Below are positions 41,402-50,707 of a stretch of 64,000 nt of DNA, in pieces. The position numbers and the translations under genes were made by a program. The notes beneath the pieces are model-generated. The model saw only the letters and a program-made list of their open reading frames with translations. It was not told the origin of the DNA and ran no database searches. Numbering within the stretch: the first letter of the stretch is position 1; every line of letters starts with the position of its first letter. Source of the stretch: a bacterium (lineage in GTDB: Bacteria; Bacteroidota; Bacteroidia; Cytophagales; Cyclobacteriaceae); assembly GCA_024743255.1 (NCBI GenBank), contig JANSWY010000001.1, positions 124,001 through 188,000 of the forward strand, written 5' to 3'.

Positions 41402-43390
41402 ATGAAAACGTATTTAATTGCATTATTAATGATCTCAGCTGTCTTTCCCGGATTGACTGCTGAAAAACCTTCAAATATCCCATCCAAACTCACCGAAGTA
41501 CAGGTAAAAGGATGGTACGTTGAGAAAGCGCGTAACTGGAAAAGTTACCTGCTAGAGAACCCCGAGGATCAAAACGACTGGTTGGAATACTTCAGAGCGG
41601 CAAGATATGCCGGTCAACATGAAAACGAATTACAAGCCATAAGCTCAGAAATGGAATCAAGGTTTGGCAAGACACAAACAGTTCTATATGCCAAAGCAAA
41701 ATCCATGGGCTGGTCAAGTGAAGGAACGGCTATCATGAAAGAAGCCCTTTCATTGAGTAGCTCAAAGAATTTAATGATGGCTGATCAAATTATGGTAAGT
41801 GAGTTAGCTTTTGATAGAGAGAAGAGAAAGCAGCTTAGTCAGGAGTTATTTGATAGTAAAGCCATTTATCCAAGCCTGCTGAATTACTCTTACAATGTCC
41901 TGATGTCAGTTAGTGATAATGGAATATTGGTTACTCAAGGTGAAGCCACAACAGTTCCTCTTTGGGTCTTGCAAGATGTAATGGGCATTAGAAAGGATGT
42001 TAAAATATTATGTCTGGATTTTGTAGACAATGACCAATACTTCTTCGACTTTCTGGAGGAAAACAATTTACAGAAACCTCAATCAGATGGATTAGTAAAA
42101 GGTCTGCCTGAGTCCAATGAGTCAGCCGAATTTTTCTATGCATTGACTCTTCCCGCAGAGCAATTAAGAGATATTGAAAAACGATTATATGTGGTGGGAC
42201 TTGCTTCCATACACAGTGATGAATCTTTTGATCATTATGGTACGCTGAAAACTAATATTGAGCAAAAATTCTTATTAGATTATCTGACTGTTGATTTCGC
42301 CGGAGAGCCTAAATATGCTACCGGTAAAGTCTATGAAAGCAATTACATCCTTCCTTTTTTGCTTCTGAAAGAGTACTATGAGAATGAGGGCAATACCGAA
42401 TTGGCTAAGGAATGGAGAGACCAAATCATCAAGTTGGCCGCCAAATCTCAAATCAAGAACCGTGTTGAAATGTTGCTTCAGGCCCAGGAAAAGAAAAAGG
42501 TATTGAAGTTTGAGAAAACTGACATATTCCTGAAGGCTCTTGATAAGAATATGGTGAAACTGAAAGACAATATCTATGCTTCTAAAGTAGAAGTAACCAA
42601 CAAGAGAATGTGGCATTATATGGATTATCTTTATAAGAATGGTTTTGAAGACCTGTATAATTTGACGAAACCAGACTTGAGTAAGTACGGCGAATTTGCG
42701 GCCACAATGTTGAAAAACTATCACTATAGCCCTACTAATATGAAAGCTGCTCAAACTGCAGTATCAAGACTGAATGCATATTGGGATTACCCGGCAATTG
42801 ACGTTTCCTATGAAGCTGCAGTGGCATATTGTGAATGGTTAACCGCTCAATACAACCAGCAGGAAGACAGAAAATTCAAAAAGGTAAAATTCCGACTTCC
42901 TTCCAGAAGTGAATGGACAATAGCAGCATTGGGTTATAAAGGATTCACAAGCTGGAACCTGGAGCATAACACGGTAAAAGCAAAGCCAACAAATAAAAGT
43001 GGCAAGCGAGACATTCAGGAATACCAGGTAGCTGGATCTGATATCAGGTATCCATGGTGGCAGTTTGATTGGAGCAAAAGAAACAAGATCAAAAATCACC
43101 ATGATTGCTATTTGGCTAATGTTAAAACTCCAGAGGAAATCACGTGCCCTGCAGGAATCAAAGGAGATGGCTTTACAATGATGTCACCGGTGGCCACTTA
43201 CTTCCCAAATGGCCTGGAATTGTTTGATATGACAGGGAATGTTGCTGAGATGATCGATGAAAAAGGTAAAGCAATGGGAGGAAGCTGGAACCATGTCCCA
43301 GACGAGTGTACAATTCAAAGCGTCAATGAGTACGATGGACCTGACAGTTCTATTGGGTTCAGATTATTTATGGAAGTAATTGAAGAATAA
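41402..43390 (+). CDS. Exported protein with C-terminal formylglycine-enzyme (SUMF1)-like domain
   Basis: 662 residues from the ATG at 41402, which begins a signal peptide (ALLMISAVFPGLTAEK); the ORF opens at 41366. The first 430 residues are helical and repetitive (tetratricopeptide-like). From about 455 the FGE-sulfatase fold follows: PAIDVSYEAAVAYCEWLTAQ, FRLPSRSEWTIAALG, GLELFDMTGNVAEMIDEKGKAMGGSWN and SSIGFRLFMEV. Many such domains in Bacteroidota (as in gliding proteins GldJ/GldK) are structural. The sigma factor gene starts at the very next base. Confidence 0.72.
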   Translation: MKTYLIALLMISAVFPGLTAEKPSNIPSKLTEVQVKGWYVEKARNWKSYLLENPEDQNDWLEYFRAARYAGQHENELQAISSEMESRFGKTQTVLYAKAKSMGWSSEGTAIMKEALSLSSSKNLMMADQIMVSELAFDREKRKQLSQELFDSKAIYPSLLNYSYNVLMSVSDNGILVTQGEATTVPLWVLQDVMGIRKDVKILCLDFVDNDQYFFDFLEENNLQKPQSDGLVKGLPESNESAEFFYALTLPAEQLRDIEKRLYVVGLASIHSDESFDHYGTLKTNIEQKFLLDYLTVDFAGEPKYATGKVYESNYILPFLLLKEYYENEGNTELAKEWRDQIIKLAAKSQIKNRVEMLLQAQEKKKVLKFEKTDIFLKALDKNMVKLKDNIYASKVEVTNKRMWHYMDYLYKNGFEDLYNLTKPDLSKYGEFAATMLKNYHYSPTNMKAAQTAVSRLNAYWDYPAIDVSYEAAVAYCEWLTAQYNQQEDRKFKKVKFRLPSRSEWTIAALGYKGFTSWNLEHNTVKAKPTNKSGKRDIQEYQVAGSDIRYPWWQFDWSKRNKIKNHHDCYLANVKTPEEITCPAGIKGDGFTMMSPVATYFPNGLELFDMTGNVAEMIDEKGKAMGGSWNHVPDECTIQSVNEYDGPDSSIGFRLFMEVIEE

Positions 43391-43975
43391 TTGAGGTTAT
43401 TCACATCATATAGAAACAAACCTGACCAGGAACTTATGATTCTCGTGCAAAACGGGAATCATAAGGCCTTTAGTTGTCTCTATGATCGGTATGCTGGAAG
43501 ATTGAAAGGATTCTTCTATCGTATGCTCTGGTCTAATGGTGAGATGGCTGAAGATTATGTTCATGATCTGTTTAGTAAACTGATTGAAAAGCCTGAATTG
43601 TACAATGCAGATAAAAGCTTTTCGCCATGGCTTTTTCAGGTGGCGGCCAATATGTGTAAGAATGCGTATCGTAAAAGAAGCTTTGAAGAAGAGTATTTGA
43701 ATCAGTTAGAGAAAAATCAGATTCAGGTTCCAAATATCGAACAGGTTCTGGATGAGCAGCTGCTCACTGATCAGGTGTACATTGCTTTGGAAAGATTGGA
43801 AGAGGATAAAAGAGAGCTGTTTTTGTTACGGTATCAGCAAGAGTTTTCAGTAAAGGAACTTGCTGAGATTTATGAAGTAAGTGAAGGAACAATCAAATCG
43901 AGGCTTTTCTATGTGAGAAAGGTTTTGGTGGAGATGTTGGGTGAAAAAACTAAAGAAGAAAATGAAAAAGGATAG
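43391..43975 (+). CDS. ECF-type RNA polymerase sigma factor
   Basis: 194 residues, from a TTG directly after the stop codon of the FGE-like gene; region 2 (FSCLYDRYAGRLKGFFYRMLW, YVHDLFSKLIEKPELY, FSPWLFQVAANMCKNAYRKR) and region 4 (LERLEEDKRELFLLRYQQEFSVKELAEIYEVSEGTIKSRL) are complete. Zero spacing to the gene before and overlap with the gene after imply one coupled operon: FGE-like protein, sigma, anti-sigma. Confidence 0.88.
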   Translation: MRLFTSYRNKPDQELMILVQNGNHKAFSCLYDRYAGRLKGFFYRMLWSNGEMAEDYVHDLFSKLIEKPELYNADKSFSPWLFQVAANMCKNAYRKRSFEEEYLNQLEKNQIQVPNIEQVLDEQLLTDQVYIALERLEEDKRELFLLRYQQEFSVKELAEIYEVSEGTIKSRLFYVRKVLVEMLGEKTKEENEKG

Positions 43976-44510
43976 TTTTCAGGAATTGGATGATTTGTTG
44001 GTTAATAAGGCATTTGATGAGTTAAGCTCCTTTGAAAAAGAATGGGTCCTTGAACATTTGGATGCCAATCAATATGAAAAGTTGAGAGCATTGGTGACAG
44101 CTTCGAAGCAAGATCAAGTGCTTAAAACTGAACCTAAAACCAAGGATGCCTTAATGGCCCAAATGAAAGCCAAAAGAAAACCAGCAGCTGCTGGGATCTT
44201 TAGTTTTCAGGTTCCAGCTTATGCTGCTTCTTTGGTTCTTGCTTTAGTTGTTGCTGTATTATTAATATTCAGACCAGTAAAGGAAGTTCCAGTGGAAAAA
44301 ATAGTGACTGTGACTTCTGAGCCCCAAATAGATACTGTTTTTGTGAATCAGATTGATACCGTTTACATTGACAAACGTGTAGAGGTTCCGGTTTATATCA
44401 CGAAGCTTGTTGAGCCGATAAAAGAAGAAAAAGAAATTCAGGAAACATTGTCTAATAAGTCGCTGGCAGATCAGGAGGATATTAGAAGTTTACTGGTACA
44501 ATCAAAATAG
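43962..44510 (+). CDS. Probable anti-sigma factor, single-pass membrane protein
   Basis: 182 residues from the ATG at 43962 (a GTG at 43941 is an alternative). Residues 1-75 are cytoplasmic and acidic/basic helical (LDDLLVNKAFDELSSFEKEWVLEHL), the helix at about 85-102 (VPAYAASLVLALVVAVLLIF) crosses the membrane, and a valine-rich periplasmic tail with coiled-coil character follows. Overlap with the sigma gene by 14 bp and this topology are the evidence. Confidence 0.65.
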   Translation: MKKDSFQELDDLLVNKAFDELSSFEKEWVLEHLDANQYEKLRALVTASKQDQVLKTEPKTKDALMAQMKAKRKPAAAGIFSFQVPAYAASLVLALVVAVLLIFRPVKEVPVEKIVTVTSEPQIDTVFVNQIDTVYIDKRVEVPVYITKLVEPIKEEKEIQETLSNKSLADQEDIRSLLVQSK

Positions 44511-44546
44511 AAAATACTAATTTGGGGGAGAAACTCAATCTCCCCT

Positions 44547-45653
44547 ATGATCTATCTAAATCACAGCGGTACCTCTTACCCAAAACCAGATGTGGTTCTT
44601 GAAGCTATGAAGTCCTTTCATGAGCAATCACCAACAAAATGGAATGACATTTACGAAGAAGGGCTAAACACTGCGGTCAAATTCTTCAACATTCCAAACA
44701 AAGATCGATTCATCTTCACTACAAGTTGTACAGAAGCTTTAGCAATTGCGTTTAGCGACTACCCATGGCAATCCGGGGATCGGTTGATAATCAGTAGCAT
44801 GGAGCACCACTCGTTATCCCGATGGTTTCATAAGTTGCAGTCAGAAAGAGGAATAGAAGGTGTTTTGATTCCAAGATCCGATGATGGCCCTTTCGATTTA
44901 AATCAACTGAAAGTAGAATTGGAAAAAGGCGCGGAAATGGTTGCGCTTTCTATTGCGTGTAATGTCACAGGTGAGATTTTACCATATAAGGAGATCTTGA
45001 AATTATGCCGACATTATAAAGTAAAGTGTTTGTTAGATGGAGCGCAGGCTGCTGGAGTTATTCCTTTGGACTTATCGGAATTGCAGCCAGATTTTTTCGT
45101 TTTTGCTGGCCACAAGGGACCAAAAGGCCCTCAAGGAATTGGTGGTTTATACATTGATGAAAATATCAATATGCTTTGCCCGAGTGCTGTATGTGAAATC
45201 ACACCAGGAAGTTCTAAACCGGCAATCTTCCCTACGTATTGTGATACTGGGTCCGTTAATATGCAAGCGTTAGCTGGCTTGACTGCTGGAATGAAATGGG
45301 TTCTTGAGAAGGGTATTGAATCAATTCAAACAGAAAGAATAGAATTGATGAAGGTGTTACAAAAAGGAATTGAACCAATGCAAAACATTACGATTCTCGG
45401 ATCCTTGGATATTGAAAATCGTGTTGGGACGATATCTATCGTTCCCAAAAATATGACTTTAGAAGAAGCTTCCAACAAACTATGGGAACTAGCAGAGATT
45501 AAAGCTGGGACTGGTTTCCAATGCTCACCAATGGCGCATGAATCACTTGGGACAGGAGAAACGGGAAGCATAAGAATTAGTGTTGGACCAACAACTACTA
45601 CTGAAGAAATTCATAAAACAATAGCAGTCCTACAACAGATCAATTCATTCTAA
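44547..45653 (+). CDS. Class V PLP-dependent aminotransferase (cysteine-desulfurase-like)
   Basis: 368 residues. IYLNHSGTSYPKPDVVLEAM opens the fold, MEHHSLSRWF, LLDGAQAAGVIPLDL and VFAGHKGPKGPQGIGG follow; K190 in AGHK is the Schiff-base lysine, and D161/A163 region contacts the pyridine ring. The end GETGSIRISVGPTTTTEEI completes the class V pattern. It may be a cysteine desulfurase or an isopenicillin epimerase relative. No sulfur-assembly genes are adjacent, so the exact substrate is open. Its last 14 bp overlap the convergent gene at 45640. Confidence 0.8.
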   Translation: MIYLNHSGTSYPKPDVVLEAMKSFHEQSPTKWNDIYEEGLNTAVKFFNIPNKDRFIFTTSCTEALAIAFSDYPWQSGDRLIISSMEHHSLSRWFHKLQSERGIEGVLIPRSDDGPFDLNQLKVELEKGAEMVALSIACNVTGEILPYKEILKLCRHYKVKCLLDGAQAAGVIPLDLSELQPDFFVFAGHKGPKGPQGIGGLYIDENINMLCPSAVCEITPGSSKPAIFPTYCDTGSVNMQALAGLTAGMKWVLEKGIESIQTERIELMKVLQKGIEPMQNITILGSLDIENRVGTISIVPKNMTLEEASNKLWELAEIKAGTGFQCSPMAHESLGTGETGSIRISVGPTTTTEEIHKTIAVLQQINSF

Positions 45654-45945
45654 AACCTTTAAGAGACGATACTCCTCTTAGAAGGGATGAATCCACAACA
45701 ATGGGTTTAGACTGCACCGGCGTTTTCCTTACTTTACTGGAAGACCCATATTTCTGATTCATTCTAACAAATTGTTCTGTGACCTGAGCTAAAGCATGAA
45801 AAGAAGCAGTCTTCTTATCTTCTAGATCATGAAGTTCACTAGATAGAGATTTAATCTCCAATTTGAGCCCACGGTATTCATTCATTGGACCAAAAAAGAA
45901 ATTGGAAAAGACTTTGCGTAAGTAGTTTAATTTCAGTTTAATCAT
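45640..45945 (-). CDS. Small coiled-coil hypothetical protein, 101 aa
   Basis: No signal. A heptad-type segment at about 22-62 (YRGLKLEIKSLSSELHDLEDKK) predicts a coiled coil; the ends are basic. Overlaps the aminotransferase 3' end by 14 bp in convergent orientation. No family recognised. Confidence 0.4.
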   Translation of the reverse strand: MIKLKLNYLRKVFSNFFFGPMNEYRGLKLEIKSLSSELHDLEDKKTASFHALAQVTEQFVRMNQKYGSSSKVRKTPVQSKPIVVDSSLLRGVSSLKGFRMN

Positions 45946-46068
45946 ATAGCGGTTGTATTAAAGGATCATGATGGTCTTACTAAAGATAGTTCATATCCAC
46001 TTTAAATCACAGCCAAGAAGATGAAGATTTATTGAAAATCTAATAAAAATGGGTTCGTTTTTCTATCA

Positions 46069-46908
46069 CTATGTTAAAGAAATGCCGGATTCTTTGATTT
46101 CTACCTTTCTGTCTTTGTATAAAGCCCCAAGAGCTTTCTTAAATGCTTTCTTACTGATCCCGAGCACTTCATAAATACTTTCCGGCGAACTTTTATCATT
46201 CAATTCCAGAGATCCATTGTTATCTATCAATGCATCATAAAGTAGCTGCACATTAACATCATTGAACTTTTCATAGCCAATTGGTTGAAGTGATACATCG
46301 ATTTTCTCGTCTGTTCTAATTTTCTTGATATAACCTGGCAGCTTATCTCCAACCCTTATATCCTCAAATATTTCAGAGTCATAGATTAATCCTTTGTGAC
46401 GGTCATTTATGATGACATTATATCCGATATCAGATTTTCCCATTATAAGTAGCTCTACCTCCTCACCTTCCTCCACTGTAAGCATTTCAGGTTCGTTGCT
46501 GATCCACTTCTCTATTTTATTGCTGCCGTAAAGACGGTCTGTTTTGCTATCGTAATTAAGAAAGACAATATACCATCGGTCCTTTTGCATTTTTTGTCTT
46601 TGTTCGCTAAACGGAACCAATAATTCCTTTTCCAGACCCCAATCCATGAAAGCTCCAATGTTATTCACTTCAGAGACTCTTAGCTGAGCAAATTCGTGAA
46701 GCATGATTTTGGGTTCAATATTGGTAGCAATTGGCCTTTCTTCGTGATCCAGGTAAACGAATACCTCGATGGAATCATCTATCTCAAATTCTTCCGGGCA
46801 ATACTTTGTTGGCAACAAGACTTCATTGCCTTTCCTATCGCTCAAAAACAACCCCACACTGGTTTCCCGATCAATGATCAGTTCGTTATACCTGCCAATT
46901 TCAATCAT
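46069..46908 (-). CDS. CvfB-family S1 RNA-binding protein
   Basis: 279 residues, no signal. Three S1-like OB domains in order (VGLFLSDRKGNEVLLPTKYCP, then INNIGAFMDWGLEKELLVPF-like SEVNNIGAFMDWG, then SDIGYNVIINDRHKGLIYDSEIF) and a C-terminal winged-helix (YEVLGISKKAFKKALGALYKDRKVEI) match CvfB/YitL proteins. Family knowledge: RNA-binding regulators of gene expression and virulence. Single gene 20 bp before the end of the HD gene. Confidence 0.85.
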   Translation of the reverse strand: MIEIGRYNELIIDRETSVGLFLSDRKGNEVLLPTKYCPEEFEIDDSIEVFVYLDHEERPIATNIEPKIMLHEFAQLRVSEVNNIGAFMDWGLEKELLVPFSEQRQKMQKDRWYIVFLNYDSKTDRLYGSNKIEKWISNEPEMLTVEEGEEVELLIMGKSDIGYNVIINDRHKGLIYDSEIFEDIRVGDKLPGYIKKIRTDEKIDVSLQPIGYEKFNDVNVQLLYDALIDNNGSLELNDKSSPESIYEVLGISKKAFKKALGALYKDRKVEIKESGISLT

Positions 46909-46928
46909 GCTGCAAAGCTAACTTGTTT

Positions 46929-47543
46929 TCAGGAGAGTGAATCCAGCTCCGCTTGCAGATTTTGGCGAGCCTGGTTTTCAAGCTGATTATAGAAATGGTC
47001 GGTTTTAAAGATCCGGTCCATCTCAAGAAAATGTTGAAGCACTTTTTTCCTGCCTGGTTTGTATAATAGATCTGGGTAAATCGAATATTCCTTGCGGATT
47101 TGTTGAGTGTATTTGATATAATCCTGAGAGGTAGTCCCAAGAATTGAAAGGTCCGCATCTAATAAAAACTTTGTATCCGAATCATGACCTTCATGAGTCT
47201 TGGTAGCTACAATTTGATTTTTACAACTTTCGATACGCTCTGTATCTAGTCCAATTTCAATTAATCTATCGACTGCCAATTCCGCACTTTTCTCTTCATT
47301 ATTGGATTTTGTGGCTTTATAAATGATGTCGTGATAGAAGATAGAAAACTGAATAATCTCCCAATCATTTACTTGTTCTTTCAAGGAGCTTAATACATCA
47401 AATAAACTCTGAATATGAATAAGATTATGATAATGCCGTGACCTCTGATTGTAAGCTGATTCAATTTCATTCCAAAGCTTCTCTGACAGGGAAGATGCCT
47501 GATATTCTGAGAGTAGTAGAAAAAATGTGTTTTTTAAATCCAA
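46929..47543 (-). CDS. HD-domain metal-dependent phosphohydrolase-like protein
   Basis: 204 residues. RHYHNLIHIQSLFDVL and IFYHDIIYKATKSNNEEKSA give the H...HD metal-binding pattern; DADLSILG late in the protein supplies the distal Asp. The length and pattern match the predicted metal-dependent HD phosphohydrolase group (COG4339-like). The substrate is not known. Confidence 0.72.
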   Translation of the reverse strand: MDLKNTFFLLLSEYQASSLSEKLWNEIESAYNQRSRHYHNLIHIQSLFDVLSSLKEQVNDWEIIQFSIFYHDIIYKATKSNNEEKSAELAVDRLIEIGLDTERIESCKNQIVATKTHEGHDSDTKFLLDADLSILGTTSQDYIKYTQQIRKEYSIYPDLLYKPGRKKVLQHFLEMDRIFKTDHFYNQLENQARQNLQAELDSLS

Positions 47544-47599
47544 ATCATATCAAATTGGGAACACTTAAATTAATGGTCCCCAATCAATTGATCAAATTT

Positions 47600-48280
47600 T
47601 TAATGGACCACTTTCGCTGAAAGTCTTGATCTTACTTGTCGGATACTGATCACATGAAGCAGAACTGCGATGGGTAAAAGTGTTCCTGCCAGCAATAAGT
47701 ATGGGAAAGTCACAAATTTCAGATTATCCGGCGTGAGGTCGAATGTATAAAACGTGTAAATAAAGCTTCCTGCTGTAACCGATAATATCCCGAGAGAAAT
47801 AAAATTCCAGATTAATATTCCTTTATCGGCAAGAACTCCTTTTTGAATAAGCATACCAATTGGAATTGCAGATATCCCTACCAGGATATCATAATTTGTT
47901 CCCTCAAATGTTACTTGTTGTGGTAGTATTCCTTCCAGAAAGGCTCCATAGATAAGTAATTCAACAATAACCCTGAATGATTGCAGGTATACTATCAGAT
48001 TAGTGGGGATCTGATGGATTACTTTTTTGAAAAGTTCTCTTCCAGATAAAAATACGCCCATGAAAACAGCTGGGATCACAACCATCAGTGGCATTCTGGG
48101 AGGAAACCCGAAATTTCCCAGGAATCCACTTCTCTCAATGGCAAACAAATAAACTAACCAGGCAAAAAATATCATTACGAACCTTTTACTCAGTATCTGT
48201 TTTTCTTCGGTAAAACTTAATAAATATACTATTGCTCCTGCCATAATAAATGGGAGCAGATAAAAACCAAATTGTATCAT
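47600..48280 (-). CDS. Seven-helix membrane protein, 226 aa
   Basis: About seven hydrophobic helices, few charged loops, and an ending in a basic tail (RQVRSRLSAKVVH). No family recognised. It starts 58 bp after the AraC gene and is probably its target or co-transcribed partner. Confidence 0.5.
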   Translation of the reverse strand: MIQFGFYLLPFIMAGAIVYLLSFTEEKQILSKRFVMIFFAWLVYLFAIERSGFLGNFGFPPRMPLMVVIPAVFMGVFLSGRELFKKVIHQIPTNLIVYLQSFRVIVELLIYGAFLEGILPQQVTFEGTNYDILVGISAIPIGMLIQKGVLADKGILIWNFISLGILSVTAGSFIYTFYTFDLTPDNLKFVTFPYLLLAGTLLPIAVLLHVISIRQVRSRLSAKVVH

Positions 48281-48338
48281 CTCCTAATTTTTGAATCAAA
48301 ACTAGGGTCTCATCAAATTGCGGAGCTATCCAAAATTG

Positions 48339-49274
48339 CTAATTTCTAAAGGCCACAGGAGAAACTTCAAAAGTCTTAGAAAACAACCTTGTAAAACTGT
48401 TGGGCTGCTGGTATCCCAGATACGTGGAAATTTCGGAGATACTCCATGAAGTCTGTTTAAGCAACTCCTTGGATTTCTGCAGTCTGATTTTGGTGAGATA
48501 CTGATGCGGAGTTTGGCCAAATGCTTCTTTAAAAGTCCTTAAAAAATGGAACTTGGATAACATAGCAACATTGGCAATATCATCTATCGAAACTTCCTTA
48601 GTGAAGTTGGAGTGCATAAAATCAAGCGCAACCAAAAGTCTGCTTATTATCTCCTTTCTGGTGGTTACTTTCATGGATTTTATCGATTCTATGGCATTAA
48701 TGCCCTTTTGGGACTCTTGATAAGTCAGTTCAAAAATATCAAAAAGTATATCATCTTCTGTTGGATCCTCAATTCCTTGTGAGTATTTGGATTTGAGTAG
48801 ATCAATCTTTTTAAGGATTGCGTCTTCTTTCCAAAAGCTCCTAATAGGCAACTCATTTGATTCTAGCTTCAAATTGGGGTTATCTAAAAGAGAACTTGTT
48901 GAGTGGCTAAGAACTCTTATCGCTTGATTGTAAAATTCATTGCCAAAATGAAGGTTGAAGACCTCTGTTGATTCAGGTTTTTCGGGAATGATCAAATCAT
49001 AGGACTGACCAGGGTTTACCAGGCAGAACGAATTTTCATCGAGTGTTACTATCTTATTATCTACTCGAATTTGGCTTGTTCCTTTCAAATTCAGGAATAC
49101 GGAAAAAGGAGAAATAATTCCATTCCGTTCAGTTCCAAATGATTTTGTATTCAACACTACTGTTGGCCAGCCTTTGGAAACCAGCTGCCGTCCGTTGGAA
49201 GCAATTCCATCTGCAAAATCGTTTCTGGATTGCTTTCTGATCCAATTGATATCTGGAAATTCGCGGATTAACAT
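48339..49274 (-). CDS. AraC-family transcriptional regulator with cupin-like N-terminus
   Basis: 311 residues. N-terminal beta-rich sensor (about 45-120) of AraC-binding cupin type (INGIISPFSVFLNLKGTSQIR-like, LNLKGTSQIRVDNKIVTLDENSF), then two HTH motifs at about 215-310 (VSIDDIANVAMLSKFHFLRTFKEAFGQTPHQYLTKIRL, SISEISTYLGYQQPNSFTRLFSKTFEVSP). Ligand unknown. Upstream of the 226-aa membrane protein on the same strand. Confidence 0.83.
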   Translation of the reverse strand: MLIREFPDINWIRKQSRNDFADGIASNGRQLVSKGWPTVVLNTKSFGTERNGIISPFSVFLNLKGTSQIRVDNKIVTLDENSFCLVNPGQSYDLIIPEKPESTEVFNLHFGNEFYNQAIRVLSHSTSSLLDNPNLKLESNELPIRSFWKEDAILKKIDLLKSKYSQGIEDPTEDDILFDIFELTYQESQKGINAIESIKSMKVTTRKEIISRLLVALDFMHSNFTKEVSIDDIANVAMLSKFHFLRTFKEAFGQTPHQYLTKIRLQKSKELLKQTSWSISEISTYLGYQQPNSFTRLFSKTFEVSPVAFRN

Positions 49275-49346
49275 ATATTAACAGCAATATTTAGTATTCA
49301 TACGAAAATTCAAATAGGATTGATGTGAATTGCTCACATAACTAAT

Positions 49347-49922
49347 ATGTCGATGAAGAAAGCCATTCTAAATTATATCAGAGAACTAAGTATAGTAATC
49401 ATTGGAATCTCCACTGCGTTTGCTATCAATCAATGGTCAGAAGGTAATAAGGATCGAAAAAGGGAAAAGCAGGTGCTGGAAACTATTCTCTCAGAACTTG
49501 ATAATAACCTGTTTTATGTAGACGATGCTATCGAATCTACAAACACTACAATCACTGCATATGATTCTGCTCTTTCTGTTTTGAATGAGAAAGGGATCGA
49601 TGATGTTGATCTGTCACTTAAAGTATCAAAGCTCCTTTTTCAAACCAACGGTATTGATTTATCTATTGCCAGTGGTGTGATGGAAAATATGGATTTAGAT
49701 CTGGCCAGGGATATCAACTATTGCTATAAGTTTCACAACAACATTCTAGAATTTGAAAAGACCTATTTTAACTATTTTGAAGTGCAGCAAGAAGACGAAA
49801 AGGTTTATTACCGACAATTAAAGGTAAAAGCAAACAATCTATTAAGTGCATTGAAATCTCTCAGATCAACACAATTGGACCTGAAAGAAAAAATTGAAAT
49901 CTACATTTCTGAAAAGTACTAG
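49347..49922 (+). CDS. DUF6090-like single-pass membrane protein
   Basis: 191 residues. The N-terminus KAILNYIRELSIVIIGISTAFAINQWSEGNKDRKREKQVL, one helix then a basic coiled-coil stretch with LETILSELDNNL, is the pattern of DUF6090 proteins common in Bacteroidota. The rest is a helical periplasmic bundle. Function unknown. ATG at 49353 is an alternative start; the end overlaps the convergent DnaJ-like gene by 4 bp. Confidence 0.6.
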   Translation: MSMKKAILNYIRELSIVIIGISTAFAINQWSEGNKDRKREKQVLETILSELDNNLFYVDDAIESTNTTITAYDSALSVLNEKGIDDVDLSLKVSKLLFQTNGIDLSIASGVMENMDLDLARDINYCYKFHNNILEFEKTYFNYFEVQQEDEKVYYRQLKVKANNLLSALKSLRSTQLDLKEKIEIYISEKY

Positions 49923-50707
49923 ACAAAAAGGAAAAATTGGATTAGGAAAAGGACCACCATAAAAATGGCAAGTGTCAATTTATGATCAAGTGTTCTCATG
50001 ACATACTTGTAAAAAACTATTGAAATGAGAACCATGGGAATGATGTAACCAAAAACGGCATAAATGCCATATATCTCATAATGAACCCCCTTTGTTCCAT
50101 TTATAGTTATAACAGCAGCCACGGGATTTTTCAGAATAATGGTAGCGATCACTTCGGCTTCTGCTTCTGGGTCTAATCCTGCTAATTCATTTCTATCAAA
50201 TCTCATTTCAAAGTCCTCAAACTCTATCTGATCGTAACGATGCTTGGAAGACCGTCCAATGGTTTCGTAAATTTCTGAAACTGATACTATCCGTTGAGAT
50301 ATAGACTGCCTTGGTAGGAAAAAATCCAATGCCAGAACAATATTGAATCCAATTATCATAATAGCAGCCCAATCAAACCCTCTAAGCATCTTTTTGATCA
50401 TCTCCTCCTGAAGACGAGCTTCTTCCTTTGCTCTACGCTTAGCTCTAGCCCTTGCCTCTTCTCTTCTTCTGTGGAATTCATCTACTTCAGGATCGTAATC
50501 ATAATTGACTGATTCACGGTGAGGAGCCGGACCAACTTGCGTTAGAAAATTATAGGCCTCATTGATTTCTATGAATCTATCCTTGGCATTTTCATTCTTG
50601 CTGATGTCTGGATGGTATACCTTGGACAGCTTACGATACGCCTTTTTGACATCATCCTTTGTTGCTCCAGGCTCCAGTTCTAATATTTCGAGATACTTAT
50701 TTCTCAT
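49919..50707 (-). CDS. DnaJ-domain membrane protein
   Basis: 262 residues. Residues 1-62 are a J domain with the HPD motif in KVYHPDISKNENA, typically a stimulator of Hsp70 ATPase. A charged helical stretch (RRREEARARAKRRAKEEAR) precedes two or three membrane helices (about 115-135, 215-235, 242-260). It is therefore a membrane-bound J protein, not a general DnaJ: there is no Gly/Phe or zinc-finger region. Overlaps the NADAR gene start by 11 bp. Confidence 0.8.
   Translation of the reverse strand: MRNKYLEILELEPGATKDDVKKAYRKLSKVYHPDISKNENAKDRFIEINEAYNFLTQVGPAPHRESVNYDYDPEVDEFHRRREEARARAKRRAKEEARLQEEMIKKMLRGFDWAAIMIIGFNIVLALDFFLPRQSISQRIVSVSEIYETIGRSSKHRYDQIEFEDFEMRFDRNELAGLDPEAEAEVIATIILKNPVAAVITINGTKGVHYEIYGIYAVFGYIIPMVLISIVFYKYVMRTLDHKLTLAIFMVVLFLIQFFLFV

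Noticed and set aside
42275-42754. 159-aa antisense reading inside the FGE-like gene
   Set aside because: Lies wholly in a well-supported gene on the opposite strand; composition unlike a real protein.
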